From Prevotella sp. E9-3 (lineage in GTDB: Bacteria > Bacteroidota > Bacteroidia > Bacteroidales > Bacteroidaceae), in assembly GCF_022024015.1 (NCBI RefSeq), contig NZ_CP091786.1, forward strand, positions 3,596,001-3,660,000: a stretch of DNA of 64,000 nt. Reading direction: 5' to 3'. Position numbers and translations under genes: made by a program. The notes beneath the pieces were generated by a model. That model did not search any database and had not been told where the DNA came from. It saw only the letters and a list, made by a program, of their open reading frames with translations. This document shows, piece by piece, positions 52,183 through 60,113 of this stretch; positions within the stretch are counted from its first letter, which is position 1; each line of letters begins with the position of its first letter.

Positions 52183-54858
52183 ATGTTCTATAATAAACAA
52201 ATTAATGAGATAAGAAGTGCATGGATAGTAAAAGTGCTGTTCACACTGTTTACTATTCACTGCTCACTATTCACTGCTCATGCTCAGGATTTCGTACTGA
52301 ACCCCGACATCAACTATGCCGGAACACCACGCCAGTGTGAGATTGGCGGACTGGCCGTTGAAGGCGTTGAGGGCTATGAAGACTATGTCATCACCGGACT
52401 TTCAGGATTGTCTGTCGGACAGTCTATCAGTGTGCCGGGTACTGAGATTACCGAAGCTGTAAAGCGTTACTGGAAGCACGGACTGTTCTCGAAAGTGCGC
52501 ATCACTGCCGACAGTATCGTCAATTCGAAGGTGTTCCTCACCATCCATCTGGCTCTTCGTCCAAAGATTACCGATATCACCTATACCGGTGTGAAGAAGA
52601 GCGAGCGTGAAGACCTGGAAGCCAAACTGGGTATGGCTAAGGGAATGAGTCTGACCAAGAACCTCATTGACCGTGCCAAAATCCTGGCTAAGAAATATTT
52701 CGATGATAAGGGCTACAAGAATGCCGATATCATCATTCAGCAGCGCGACGATGTCACTGGCAAAAACCAGGTGGTGCTCGATGTCATCATCGACAAGAAA
52801 GACAAGATGAAGGTGCGCAAGATTATCTTCGACGGCAACGAGAAGCTCTCCGACAGAAAGATCAAGGGCCACCTGTTCAGCAAAGGCCATTTCGGTAAAA
52901 TCCATGAGGCGGGCAAACTGTACAGTTTCCTGAAATCAAAGAAATTCACACCCGAACGTTATACCGAGGCCAAACAGAAGTTGATTGAGCGTTACAACGA
53001 ACTGGGCTTCCGCGATGCTACTATCCTCGAAGACTCTGTTTATACGGTCGATGAGAAGCACCTGAACGTGTACCTTAAGATTGACGAAGGCGAGAAATAC
53101 TATCTGCGCAACATCAACTGGGTGGGCAACACGGTGGTGACCACCGACTATCTGAATGCCGTTCTGGGCATGAAGAAAGGCGATGTGTACAACCAGAAAC
53201 AGATGAACAAGCGTCTGCGTGATGATGATGACGCCGTGGGCAACTACTATTACAACAACGGTTACGTGTTCTCGAACATCGAACCCACCGAAATCAACAT
53301 TGTCGGCGACTCCATCGATCTGGAGATGCGCATCTTTGAGGGTCCTCAGGCCCATCTGAACAATGTACGCATCTTCGGTAACGACCGCTTGTATGAAGAG
53401 GTGGTACGCCGCGAACTGCGCACCAAGCCCGGTGACCTGTTCTCGAAAGAGGCACTGATGCGTTCGGCTCGTGAAATTGCCTCTATGGGCTATTTCGATG
53501 CTGAGAAAGTATCCCCGGATGTGAAACCGAACTACGAAGACGGTACCGTAGATATCAACTGGAACCTTGAGCAGAAATCCAACGACCAGCTCGAACTCTC
53601 ATTAGGTTGGGGACAGACAGGTATCATCGGTCGTGTGGGTGTGAAGTTCACCAACTTCTCTATGCGCAACCTCTTGGGCAAGAACAAGCTGCATCGCGGC
53701 ATCCTGCCCTCTGGCGATGGCGAACAGATTGGCCTCAGTTTCCAGACCAACGGACGCTACTATAGCTCGGTATCTACCAACTACTCTACCGGATGGTTTG
53801 GCGGCAAACGCCCCAATGCGCTCAATGTCGGAATGTACTACTCTAAGCAGAGCGACGTGTCAAGCAGTTACTACAACAACTCCTGGATGAACACACTCTA
53901 TAGCTACGGCTCTTATAACACTGGTTATTACAACAACTATGAAAGTTTCCTTGACGATGATAAGTATGTGAAACTCTTTGGCGTTTCCGTTGGTTGGGGT
54001 AAGCGTCTGCGCTGGCCCGATGACTACTTCCAGTTGTCGGCTACAGTGGCCTACCAGCGTTATATGCTGAAAGACTGGCGCTACTTCCTCATCTCCAATG
54101 GTAACTGTAACAACCTGAACTTCGGTCTGGCACTGTCACGTACCTCAACCGACAATCCTCTCTTCCCCCGTCACGGATCAGAGTTCTCCATTTCACTGAC
54201 CCTTACTCCACCCTGGTCGCTCTTCGACGGTAAGGACTATGCCAACCTGGCTACTGCCGAAACCTATCAGAACGACCGTGAGCGCTATGACGCCGAACAG
54301 CAGGATAAATACCGTTGGATTGAATATCATAAATGGAAGTTCAAGACCCGAACCTATACCGCACTCACCGGCGGACAGAAATGTTTCGTGCTGATGACAC
54401 GTATAGAAATGGGCTTGCTCGGTGCCTACAACCACAACAAGAAATCTCCCTTCGAGTATTTCTACATGGGTGGCGACGGCATGAGCGGCTATAGCACCAG
54501 CTATGCTGAGGAGACCATCGGTCTGCGTGGTTACGAGAACGGTTCGCTGACGCCCTACGGACAGGAAGGCTATGCCTACGACCGTTTCTCACTCGAACTG
54601 CGCTATCCCTTCATGCTGGGCAACACCACCATCTATGGTCTGACCTTTGCCGAAGCAGGTAATGCATGGCACAGCACACGCGACTTCAACCCCTTCTCAA
54701 TGAAGCGTTCTGCCGGTTTGGGCGTGCGTATCTATCTGCCTATGGTGGGTCTGATGGGTATCGACTGGGCCTACGGTTTCGACAAGGTTTACCAGGGAAC
54801 AACTCAGGAAAGCCGTGGTGGCAGCAACTTCCACTTCGTACTCGGACAAGAATTCTAA
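52183..54858 (+). CDS. bamA: BamA outer-membrane protein assembly factor
   Basis: An 891-aa outer-membrane protein that inserts beta-barrel proteins. Five POTRA domains cover about 45-480 (for example VKRYWKHGLFSKVRITAD and KKYFDDKGYKNADIIIQQRDD); the 16-strand Omp85 barrel follows and ends in VLGQEF with terminal Phe. The barrel keeps the loop 6 region with YGQEGYAYDRFS. The hydrophobic core of the signal peptide (VKVLFTLFTIHCSLFTAHAQ) is encoded by a heptad array (52237-52287). It is 27 bp from uppS and upstream of three skp-like genes. Confidence 0.95.
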   Translation: MFYNKQINEIRSAWIVKVLFTLFTIHCSLFTAHAQDFVLNPDINYAGTPRQCEIGGLAVEGVEGYEDYVITGLSGLSVGQSISVPGTEITEAVKRYWKHGLFSKVRITADSIVNSKVFLTIHLALRPKITDITYTGVKKSEREDLEAKLGMAKGMSLTKNLIDRAKILAKKYFDDKGYKNADIIIQQRDDVTGKNQVVLDVIIDKKDKMKVRKIIFDGNEKLSDRKIKGHLFSKGHFGKIHEAGKLYSFLKSKKFTPERYTEAKQKLIERYNELGFRDATILEDSVYTVDEKHLNVYLKIDEGEKYYLRNINWVGNTVVTTDYLNAVLGMKKGDVYNQKQMNKRLRDDDDAVGNYYYNNGYVFSNIEPTEINIVGDSIDLEMRIFEGPQAHLNNVRIFGNDRLYEEVVRRELRTKPGDLFSKEALMRSAREIASMGYFDAEKVSPDVKPNYEDGTVDINWNLEQKSNDQLELSLGWGQTGIIGRVGVKFTNFSMRNLLGKNKLHRGILPSGDGEQIGLSFQTNGRYYSSVSTNYSTGWFGGKRPNALNVGMYYSKQSDVSSSYYNNSWMNTLYSYGSYNTGYYNNYESFLDDDKYVKLFGVSVGWGKRLRWPDDYFQLSATVAYQRYMLKDWRYFLISNGNCNNLNFGLALSRTSTDNPLFPRHGSEFSISLTLTPPWSLFDGKDYANLATAETYQNDRERYDAEQQDKYRWIEYHKWKFKTRTYTALTGGQKCFVLMTRIEMGLLGAYNHNKKSPFEYFYMGGDGMSGYSTSYAEETIGLRGYENGSLTPYGQEGYAYDRFSLELRYPFMLGNTTIYGLTFAEAGNAWHSTRDFNPFSMKRSAGLGVRIYLPMVGLMGIDWAYGFDKVYQGTTQESRGGSNFHFVLGQEF
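52237..52287. repeat. Heptad array coding for the BamA signal-peptide core
   Basis: 7-mers GTTCACA, CTGTTTA, CTATTCA, CTGCTCA, CTATTCA, CTGCTCA in register. They encode the Leu/Phe/Thr/His/Cys run before the AHAQ cleavage site. Confidence 0.8.
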
Positions 54859-54859
54859 C

Positions 54860-54893
54860 ATAGTTTACAGTTAATAGTTAAAAGTTTACAGTT
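54860..54893. repeat. AGTT-type heptad array before the first skp gene
   Basis: 7-mers CATAGTT, TACAGTT, AATAGTT, AAAAGTT, TACAGTT fill the whole gap between the bamA stop and the next start codon. Confidence 0.82.
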
Positions 54894-55412
54894 ATGATTA
54901 GAAAAATTATTCTTTGCGCTATCTGCATCATCTGCAGTTTCAGCTCGGCTTCTGCCCAGAAGTTCGCCTTGATCGACATGGACTATATATTCAAGAATAT
55001 ACCCGCCTATGAACGTGCCAACGAGCAGTTGGCCCAGGTGTCACGCAAGTGGCAGGCTGAGGTCGATGCCCTGAACACAGAGGCCCAGACCATGTACAAG
55101 AACTATCAGAACGAAGTGGTATTCCTTTCTGCTGAGCAGAAGAAGAGCCGTCAGGATGCTATCATGGAGAAAGAGAAGGAGGCAGCCGAACTGAAACGTA
55201 AGTACTTCGGACCAGAGGGCGAACTGTTCAAGAAACGCTCGTCGCTGATGTCGCCCATTCAGGAAGAGGTATATAATGCCGTTAAGGATATCGCCGACCT
55301 GCGCGGCTATCAGCTGGTGCTCGACCGTGCCAGTGATACCGGCATCATCTTCGGTTCGCCAAAGATAGACATATCCAATGAGGTGCTCCAGAAACTGGGC
55401 TATGCCAATTAA
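54894..55412 (+). CDS. OmpH/Skp-family periplasmic chaperone 1
   Basis: A 172-aa exported protein. After the signal peptide (IRKIILCAICIICSFSSASAQ) the OmpH fold starts with KFALIDMDYIFKNIPAYERANEQL and forms a long helical coiled-coil arm (about 60-125). Skp trimers hold unfolded barrel proteins on their way to BamA, and the location right after bamA supports that role. It is 33 bp after bamA with only heptads between. Confidence 0.88.
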   Translation: MIRKIILCAICIICSFSSASAQKFALIDMDYIFKNIPAYERANEQLAQVSRKWQAEVDALNTEAQTMYKNYQNEVVFLSAEQKKSRQDAIMEKEKEAAELKRKYFGPEGELFKKRSSLMSPIQEEVYNAVKDIADLRGYQLVLDRASDTGIIFGSPKIDISNEVLQKLGYAN

Positions 55413-55518
55413 ACGAAACTGGCAGTAGCTCGTCATATCGATAAACAATCTTTACAATAAAATGAATCAATAAACAGTTTTTATTATTAAGGAAATAACA
55501 AAAATCAATAACACAACA

Positions 55519-56022
55519 ATGAAAAAACTTATTCTTTGCGCTATCTGCGCTATCTGCGGTCTCACCGCTCAGGCTCAGGCCAAGTTCGGCCACGTGAACA
55601 CTCAGGAGATCATTCAGGCTATGCCCGAATTCACCACTGCCCGCACTGAGATTGAAAACCTCACCAAGCAGTATGAAGCTGACTTGAAGTCTATGCAGGA
55701 CGAACTGCAGAAGAAGGGCGAGGCTTTCGACAAGGAGCAGGCCACTCTTCCCGATAATATCAAACAGCGCCGTCAGCAGGAACTGCAGGATATGTACCAG
55801 AAAATCCAGCAGAGCTTCCAGGACAACCAGCAGGCTCTTCAGCGTGCTCAGCAGGAGAAGATGGCTGCCATCCAGACCAAGGTGATCGATGCTATCAAGG
55901 CAGTAGGCCAGGCTGGCAACTATGTTTACATTATGGAGATGGGTGCCGGTATCCCCTACATCAGCACTACCCTTTCTGAAGATGTTACTGCTCAAGTGAA
56001 AACCAAGCTTGGACTGAAGTAA
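55519..56022 (+). CDS. OmpH/Skp-family periplasmic chaperone 2
   Basis: A 167-aa paralogue of the previous gene. Its signal peptide starts with nearly the same DNA (LILCAICAICGLTAQAQ), then KFGHVNTQEIIQAMPEFTTARTEIENL and a coiled arm with Gln-rich KIQQSFQDNQQALQRAQQEK. It is expected to act like Skp. The nearly identical signal-peptide DNA of genes 1 and 2 suggests a tandem duplication. Confidence 0.9.
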   Translation: MKKLILCAICAICGLTAQAQAKFGHVNTQEIIQAMPEFTTARTEIENLTKQYEADLKSMQDELQKKGEAFDKEQATLPDNIKQRRQQELQDMYQKIQQSFQDNQQALQRAQQEKMAAIQTKVIDAIKAVGQAGNYVYIMEMGAGIPYISTTLSEDVTAQVKTKLGLK

Positions 56023-56040
56023 TCAATTAAAATATCGTAT

Positions 56041-56601
56041 ATGAAGCGAATTATTCTTACATTCTTCGCTTTCCTGCCATTGGCTCTTCTGGCTCAGTCA
56101 GAACAGCCAATGGCAGGTGAGGTTTCAGAAGAAACAACCGAAACAGCCCCTCAGCAGACCCTCCTTTTTGGCTATCTCAGCTATGATGCCGTGATGAAGA
56201 CCATGCCGGAATATGCAGCTGCTCAAGATACGCTCAGAGTGGAGCGTGAAGCCTTTGAAAAGGAGATGAAGCGCATTGAGGACGAGTTCAACCAGAAATA
56301 TGAATCGTTTCTGGAAGGACAACGTGAATTTCCCCGCACCATTCTTCTCAAACGCCAGAATGAGTTGCAGGAACTGATGCAGCGCAATGTAGAATTCAAG
56401 GCTCAGGCTCGTGAGGAACTGCGTCAGCGCGAGGAACAGCTCATGATGCCTGTACGTATCCGCCTGAACGAAGGCATTGCCGCCATTGCCCGCAAAAACG
56501 GTCTGGCCCTGGTGGTGAACACCGATACCAATGCCTGTCCCTTTATCGAACCTTCCATGGGCCTCTCTATCCAGAACGAGACCATAGAATTTTTGAAATA
56601 G
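56041..56601 (+). CDS. OmpH/Skp-family periplasmic chaperone 3 (divergent)
   Basis: A 186-aa exported protein. It has a signal peptide (to about residue 20), then a Glu/Thr/Pro-rich linker (MAGEVSEETTETAPQQ), and then the OmpH-like start LFGYLSYDAVMKTMPEYAAAQDTL with a coiled arm (about 65-125). It is more divergent than copies 1 and 2 and has an extra linker. The stop codon TAG is part of the first 9-bp array. Bacteroidetes usually carry two such genes after bamA, so the third is an addition. Confidence 0.8.
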   Translation: MKRIILTFFAFLPLALLAQSEQPMAGEVSEETTETAPQQTLLFGYLSYDAVMKTMPEYAAAQDTLRVEREAFEKEMKRIEDEFNQKYESFLEGQREFPRTILLKRQNELQELMQRNVEFKAQAREELRQREEQLMMPVRIRLNEGIAAIARKNGLALVVNTDTNACPFIEPSMGLSIQNETIEFLK

Positions 56602-56692
56602 GAACTATAAATACTATAGGCACTATAGGTACTATAGGCACTATAGGTACTATAGATACTATAGCCACTATAGAAACTATCCCCACTATCCC
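56602..56692. repeat. 9-bp ACTATAGGN array 1
   Basis: About ten 9-mers (ACTATAGGC, ACTATAGGT, ACTATAGAT and similar) run from the stop of the third skp gene to before murI. The 5' edge GGAACTATAAATACTATAGG recurs in arrays 2 and 4. Confidence 0.88.
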
Positions 56693-56719
56693 ACTCCCCC
56701 TCTCTAAAAAAAACAACCC

Positions 56720-57553
56720 ATGTTCTCCAAATCTCCCGGCCCCATCGGCATCTTCGACAGCGGTTACGGCGGACTGACCATCCTTCATGGTATTCGCCAG
56801 CAACTACCCGAGTACGACTATCTGTATCTGGGCGATAATGCACGTGCACCTTACGGTCCACGGTCGTTCGATGTGGTCTATGAGTTCACCCGTCAGGCAG
56901 TACGATTCCTTTTCGAGCGAGGCTGTCAGCTGGTCATCCTGGGGTGTAATACTGCCTCGGCAAAAGCCTTGCGCAGCATACAGCAGAAGGATCTGCCCCA
57001 GTGGGATGCCGACCGCCGTGTGCTAGGCATCATCCGTCCTACTGCCGAAATCATCGGTTCACTGACCAAGAGCCGTCATGTGGGAATACTGGCCACTGAG
57101 GGTACTATCAAGAGTGAGAGTTACAACCTGGAGATAAAGAAGTTGCATCCAGACATTGAGGTGACTGGTGTGGCCTGCCCGTTCTGGGTGCCACTGGTAG
57201 AATACAATGAGGCCGACTCGCCCGGAGCCGACTATTTTGTGAAGAAGAACCTCGACCAACTGATGCGTATCGACCCGCAAATCGATGCCATCATTCTTGG
57301 GTGTACCCATTATCCCCTACTCATGCCGAAGATTCTGAAGTATATCCATCCGGGCATACGTGTCATCCCGCAGGGAGAGTATGTGGCCAGCGCCTTGACC
57401 GACTACCTGCACCGTCACACGGATCTTGAGGCACGCTGTTCAAAGGGAGGCACCGCCCATTATCTGACCACCGAGAATGCCGACACCTTCCGTCAGCAAG
57501 CCCAGCTGTTCCTTCACGAACCGGTAGAGGCCGAGAAAATAATATTAGGATAA
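56720..57553 (+). CDS. murI: Glutamate racemase
   Basis: A 277-aa enzyme that makes D-glutamate for peptidoglycan. The two catalytic Cys regions are ILGCNTASAKAL and ILGCTHYPLLMPKI, and the N-terminal GIFDSGYGGLTILHGI is diagnostic. It has 9-bp arrays on both sides, so its transcription with neighbours is unclear. Length is normal. Confidence 0.95.
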   Translation: MFSKSPGPIGIFDSGYGGLTILHGIRQQLPEYDYLYLGDNARAPYGPRSFDVVYEFTRQAVRFLFERGCQLVILGCNTASAKALRSIQQKDLPQWDADRRVLGIIRPTAEIIGSLTKSRHVGILATEGTIKSESYNLEIKKLHPDIEVTGVACPFWVPLVEYNEADSPGADYFVKKNLDQLMRIDPQIDAIILGCTHYPLLMPKILKYIHPGIRVIPQGEYVASALTDYLHRHTDLEARCSKGGTAHYLTTENADTFRQQAQLFLHEPVEAEKIILG

Positions 57554-57626
57554 AACTATAGGAACTATAAATACTATAGGAACTATAGCCACTATAGGAA
57601 CTATAGGCACTATACCCACTATAAAA
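57554..57626. repeat. 9-bp ACTATAGGN array 2
   Basis: About eight 9-mers in the murI-rbfA gap, in the same orientation as array 1, ending CACTATAAAA. Confidence 0.88.
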
Positions 57627-57637
57627 CAAAAAAAACT

Positions 57638-57973
57638 ATGCAAGAAACCCGCCAAAATAAAATTGCTCGCCTGCTACAGAAAGAGCTGAGCGTTATTTTC
57701 CAGGAACAAACCCGCTCCATGCACGGAGTGATGGTATCAGTGACCCGCACCAAGGTGTCGCCCGATTTGGGCATCTGCACTGCCTACCTGAGCATTTTTC
57801 CCTCAGAACGTGGTGAGGAACTGCTGAAAAACATTGAGAAGAGCAACCAGCAGATTCGCTTCGCTTTGGGCCAGCGTGTACGCCACCAGTTGCGCATCAT
57901 CCCCGAGCTGCGCTTCTTCATCGACGATTCACTCGATTATATCGAACGTATTGACGAACTGCTGAAAAAATAA
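57638..57973 (+). CDS. rbfA: Ribosome-binding factor A
   Basis: A 111-aa KH-like protein that helps mature 16S rRNA and 30S subunits in the cold. Typical blocks are QNKIARLLQKELSVIFQ, VMVSVTRTKVSPDLGICTAYLSIFP and VRHQLRIIPELRFFIDDSLDYIERID. The gene is the normal length. The next gene starts 38 bp after its stop through a short ATAATGC heptad array. Confidence 0.93.
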   Translation: MQETRQNKIARLLQKELSVIFQEQTRSMHGVMVSVTRTKVSPDLGICTAYLSIFPSERGEELLKNIEKSNQQIRFALGQRVRHQLRIIPELRFFIDDSLDYIERIDELLKK

Positions 57974-58000
57974 TGCATAATTCATAATGCATTATGAATT
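57971..58000. repeat. Short heptad array between rbfA and the permease
   Basis: 7-mers ATAATGC, ATAATTC, ATAATGC, ATTATGA in register; palindromic in part. Confidence 0.7.
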
Positions 58001-58010
58001 TCAAAAAGCT

Positions 58011-59240
58011 ATGCGTTTCCCTTTCTTCATCGCCCGCAGATACCTGTTTTCAAAGAAGTCAACGAATGCTATTAATGTGATTAGTGGCATCTCGGTGGTT
58101 GGTGTTGCCGTGGCCACCATGGCCTTGGTGGTGACACTCAGCGTGTTCAACGGTTTCAGCGATCTGGTAGCAACCCTCTTCACCGCTTTCGACCCTCAGT
58201 TGGAGATAACGCCCACTGAAGGCAAGACAGCACCAGCCGATGATCCTATACTCACCGAGATACGCCAGTTGCCACAGATTGCCGTGGCCACAGAGTGTGT
58301 AGAGGATTTGGCACTGGTCACCTATCACGACCGTCAGGCCATGGTGACCATCAAAGGCGTAGAGGACAATTTCGACCAACTCACGCATATCCGGGAAATT
58401 CTTTATGGCGACGGTACGTTTGAACTGCATGCCGCCGACCTCCAATACGGTATAGTAGGCATCCGTCTGGCCGAACAGCTGGGCATGGGCTACCGCTTTG
58501 AAGACCCACTTCAGGTGTATGTGCCCCGCCGTGAAGGACAAGTGGATATCACCGACCCGGAGGATGGTTTCGAACACGACGAGCTCTTCTCGCCCGGCGT
58601 ACTGTTCTCGGTGATGCAAGCCAAATACGACAAGAACTATATCCTCACCTCGGTAGGCTTTGCCCGCCGCATCTTCGACCAGCAGGGCATGATCTCGTCA
58701 TTAGCTTTGCGACTGAAGCCCGGCAGCGATTTTGAAGGGGTGAAGAGCGAGATAAAGCGTATTGCCGGCGACCGCTATCAGGTGCGCGACCGCTATGAAC
58801 AGCAGGACGACACGTTCCGCATCATGAAAATCGAGAAATTCATTGCATACATATTCCTGACCTTTATTCTGGTGGTGGCCTGTTTCAACATTATCGGATC
58901 CCTGTCTATGCTTATCATCGACAAGCGCGATGATGTAGTGACCCTTCGCAATCTGGGTGCTTCCGACCATCAGATTACTCAGATTTTCCTTTTTGAAGGC
59001 CGTATGATTTCGGCCATGGGTGCCGTTATTGGCATCCTCATCGGCCTGTTGCTTTGCTGGATTCAGCAAACATTCGGGGTGATTGCCTTGGGTTCGAGTG
59101 CCGGTTCGTTTATTGTAGATGCCTATCCCGTGAGTGTACATTTCACGGATGTCCTTCTGGTGTTCGTCACCGTGCTGGTGGTAGGCTTCCTCTCGGTATG
59201 GTACCCAGTAAGGTATTTTTCAAAAAGATTAATAGAATAA
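58011..59240 (+). CDS. LolC/LolE-type ABC transporter permease
   Basis: A 409-aa inner-membrane permease of the FtsX/MacB fold. The first helix (NVISGISVVGVAVATMALVVTL) is followed by a large periplasmic domain (about 55-265) and three C-terminal helices. The family start MRFPFFIARRYLFSKKSTNAIN is typical of LolCE proteins, which release lipoproteins from the inner membrane. ATG 58011 is preferred; the in-frame ATG at 57987 is inside the heptad array. No ATPase gene (lolD) is visible next to it. Confidence 0.86.
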   Translation: MRFPFFIARRYLFSKKSTNAINVISGISVVGVAVATMALVVTLSVFNGFSDLVATLFTAFDPQLEITPTEGKTAPADDPILTEIRQLPQIAVATECVEDLALVTYHDRQAMVTIKGVEDNFDQLTHIREILYGDGTFELHAADLQYGIVGIRLAEQLGMGYRFEDPLQVYVPRREGQVDITDPEDGFEHDELFSPGVLFSVMQAKYDKNYILTSVGFARRIFDQQGMISSLALRLKPGSDFEGVKSEIKRIAGDRYQVRDRYEQQDDTFRIMKIEKFIAYIFLTFILVVACFNIIGSLSMLIIDKRDDVVTLRNLGASDHQITQIFLFEGRMISAMGAVIGILIGLLLCWIQQTFGVIALGSSAGSFIVDAYPVSVHFTDVLLVFVTVLVVGFLSVWYPVRYFSKRLIE

Positions 59241-59328
59241 AACTATAGGAACTATAGGTACTATAGATACTATAGGAACTATAGAAACTATAGATACTAT
59301 AGGAACTATAGGCACTATAGGCACTATA
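59241..59328. repeat. 9-bp ACTATAGGN array 3
   Basis: About nine to ten 9-mers from the permease stop to before the four-helix gene, ending CACTATAAAA. Confidence 0.9.
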
Positions 59329-59363
59329 AAAAACAAAAAATAAAACAAAAAAAAACAACAACA

Positions 59364-60035
59364 ATGCCAAACCCTAACCCCGAAAAACCATATCAAGTCC
59401 TCAAGCGACAGAAACCTTGGCGCGATGCTTACTACTACCAGAAATCAGAAGTGATATACCAGATGACATACGTGTTTTGCCAGCGATTTCTACCCCCTCA
59501 CGGCGACCGAACTGTAGATCAGATGGTACAAGCCGCACGTTCGGGAAAACAAAATATTATTGAAGGAATTGAAGATGGCGAGACCTCTACTGAGATGCAT
59601 ATCAAACTGCTGAATGTTGCGCGCAGCTCATTACAAGAACTTCGTGAAGACTACCGTGACTATCTGCTTTCACGCAACCTGACAATCTGGACAAGCGGTT
59701 TTGAGAGATATGAGAAGATGCAGACCTTTTGCCGACAGCACAACAAGTTTGAGGATTATCAGCCCTTTCTCCCAAAATGGGATGAAGAGGAAATGGCAAA
59801 TATTGCGTTGACCCTTTGTTGCATGACAGATACGATGCTGAATCATCAGTTACAGAAGTTAGAGAAGGAATTTGTTGAGATGGGTGGAATTAAAGAACGA
59901 ATGCATGCCGCCCGCACCGGATACCGCCAGGCCCAAGACCAAGAACTGGCCGCCCTCCGACAGGAAGTACCAATGCTTCGAAAAGAAGTAGAACGCCTAA
60001 AAGCCCTATTAAGAATAAACAATATAGAGTTTTAG
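59364..60035 (+). CDS. Four-helix-bundle (S23/IVP, Avd-like) protein
   Basis: A 223-aa soluble protein. Residues about 25-150 look like the four-helix-bundle family known from 23S rRNA intervening sequences and from the Avd proteins of diversity-generating retroelements (SEVIYQMTYVFCQRF, QMVQAARSGKQNIIEG, EMHIKLLNVARSSLQELREDYRDYL). The C-terminal 75 residues add a Glu/Leu coiled coil (ELAALRQEVPMLRKEVERLKALL). Known relatives bind nucleic acids. No reverse transcriptase is near. It is bracketed by 9-bp arrays 3 and 4 in direct orientation. Role unknown. Confidence 0.78.
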   Translation: MPNPNPEKPYQVLKRQKPWRDAYYYQKSEVIYQMTYVFCQRFLPPHGDRTVDQMVQAARSGKQNIIEGIEDGETSTEMHIKLLNVARSSLQELREDYRDYLLSRNLTIWTSGFERYEKMQTFCRQHNKFEDYQPFLPKWDEEEMANIALTLCCMTDTMLNHQLQKLEKEFVEMGGIKERMHAARTGYRQAQDQELAALRQEVPMLRKEVERLKALLRINNIEF

Positions 60036-60113
60036 CCCTATAGGAACTATAAATACTATAGGTACTATAGGAACTATAGGTACTATAGAAACTATAACCA
60101 CTATCGCCACTAT
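60036..60113. repeat. 9-bp ACTATAGGN array 4
   Basis: About eight 9-mers between the four-helix gene and xerD; its end (CACTATAAAG) contains the stop codon of xerD, which comes from the other strand. Confidence 0.9.

Noticed and set aside
56602..60113. 9-bp arrays as tandem promoters
   Set aside because: The units (ACTATAGGN) do not match TAnnTTTG and lack a fixed upstream TTTG.
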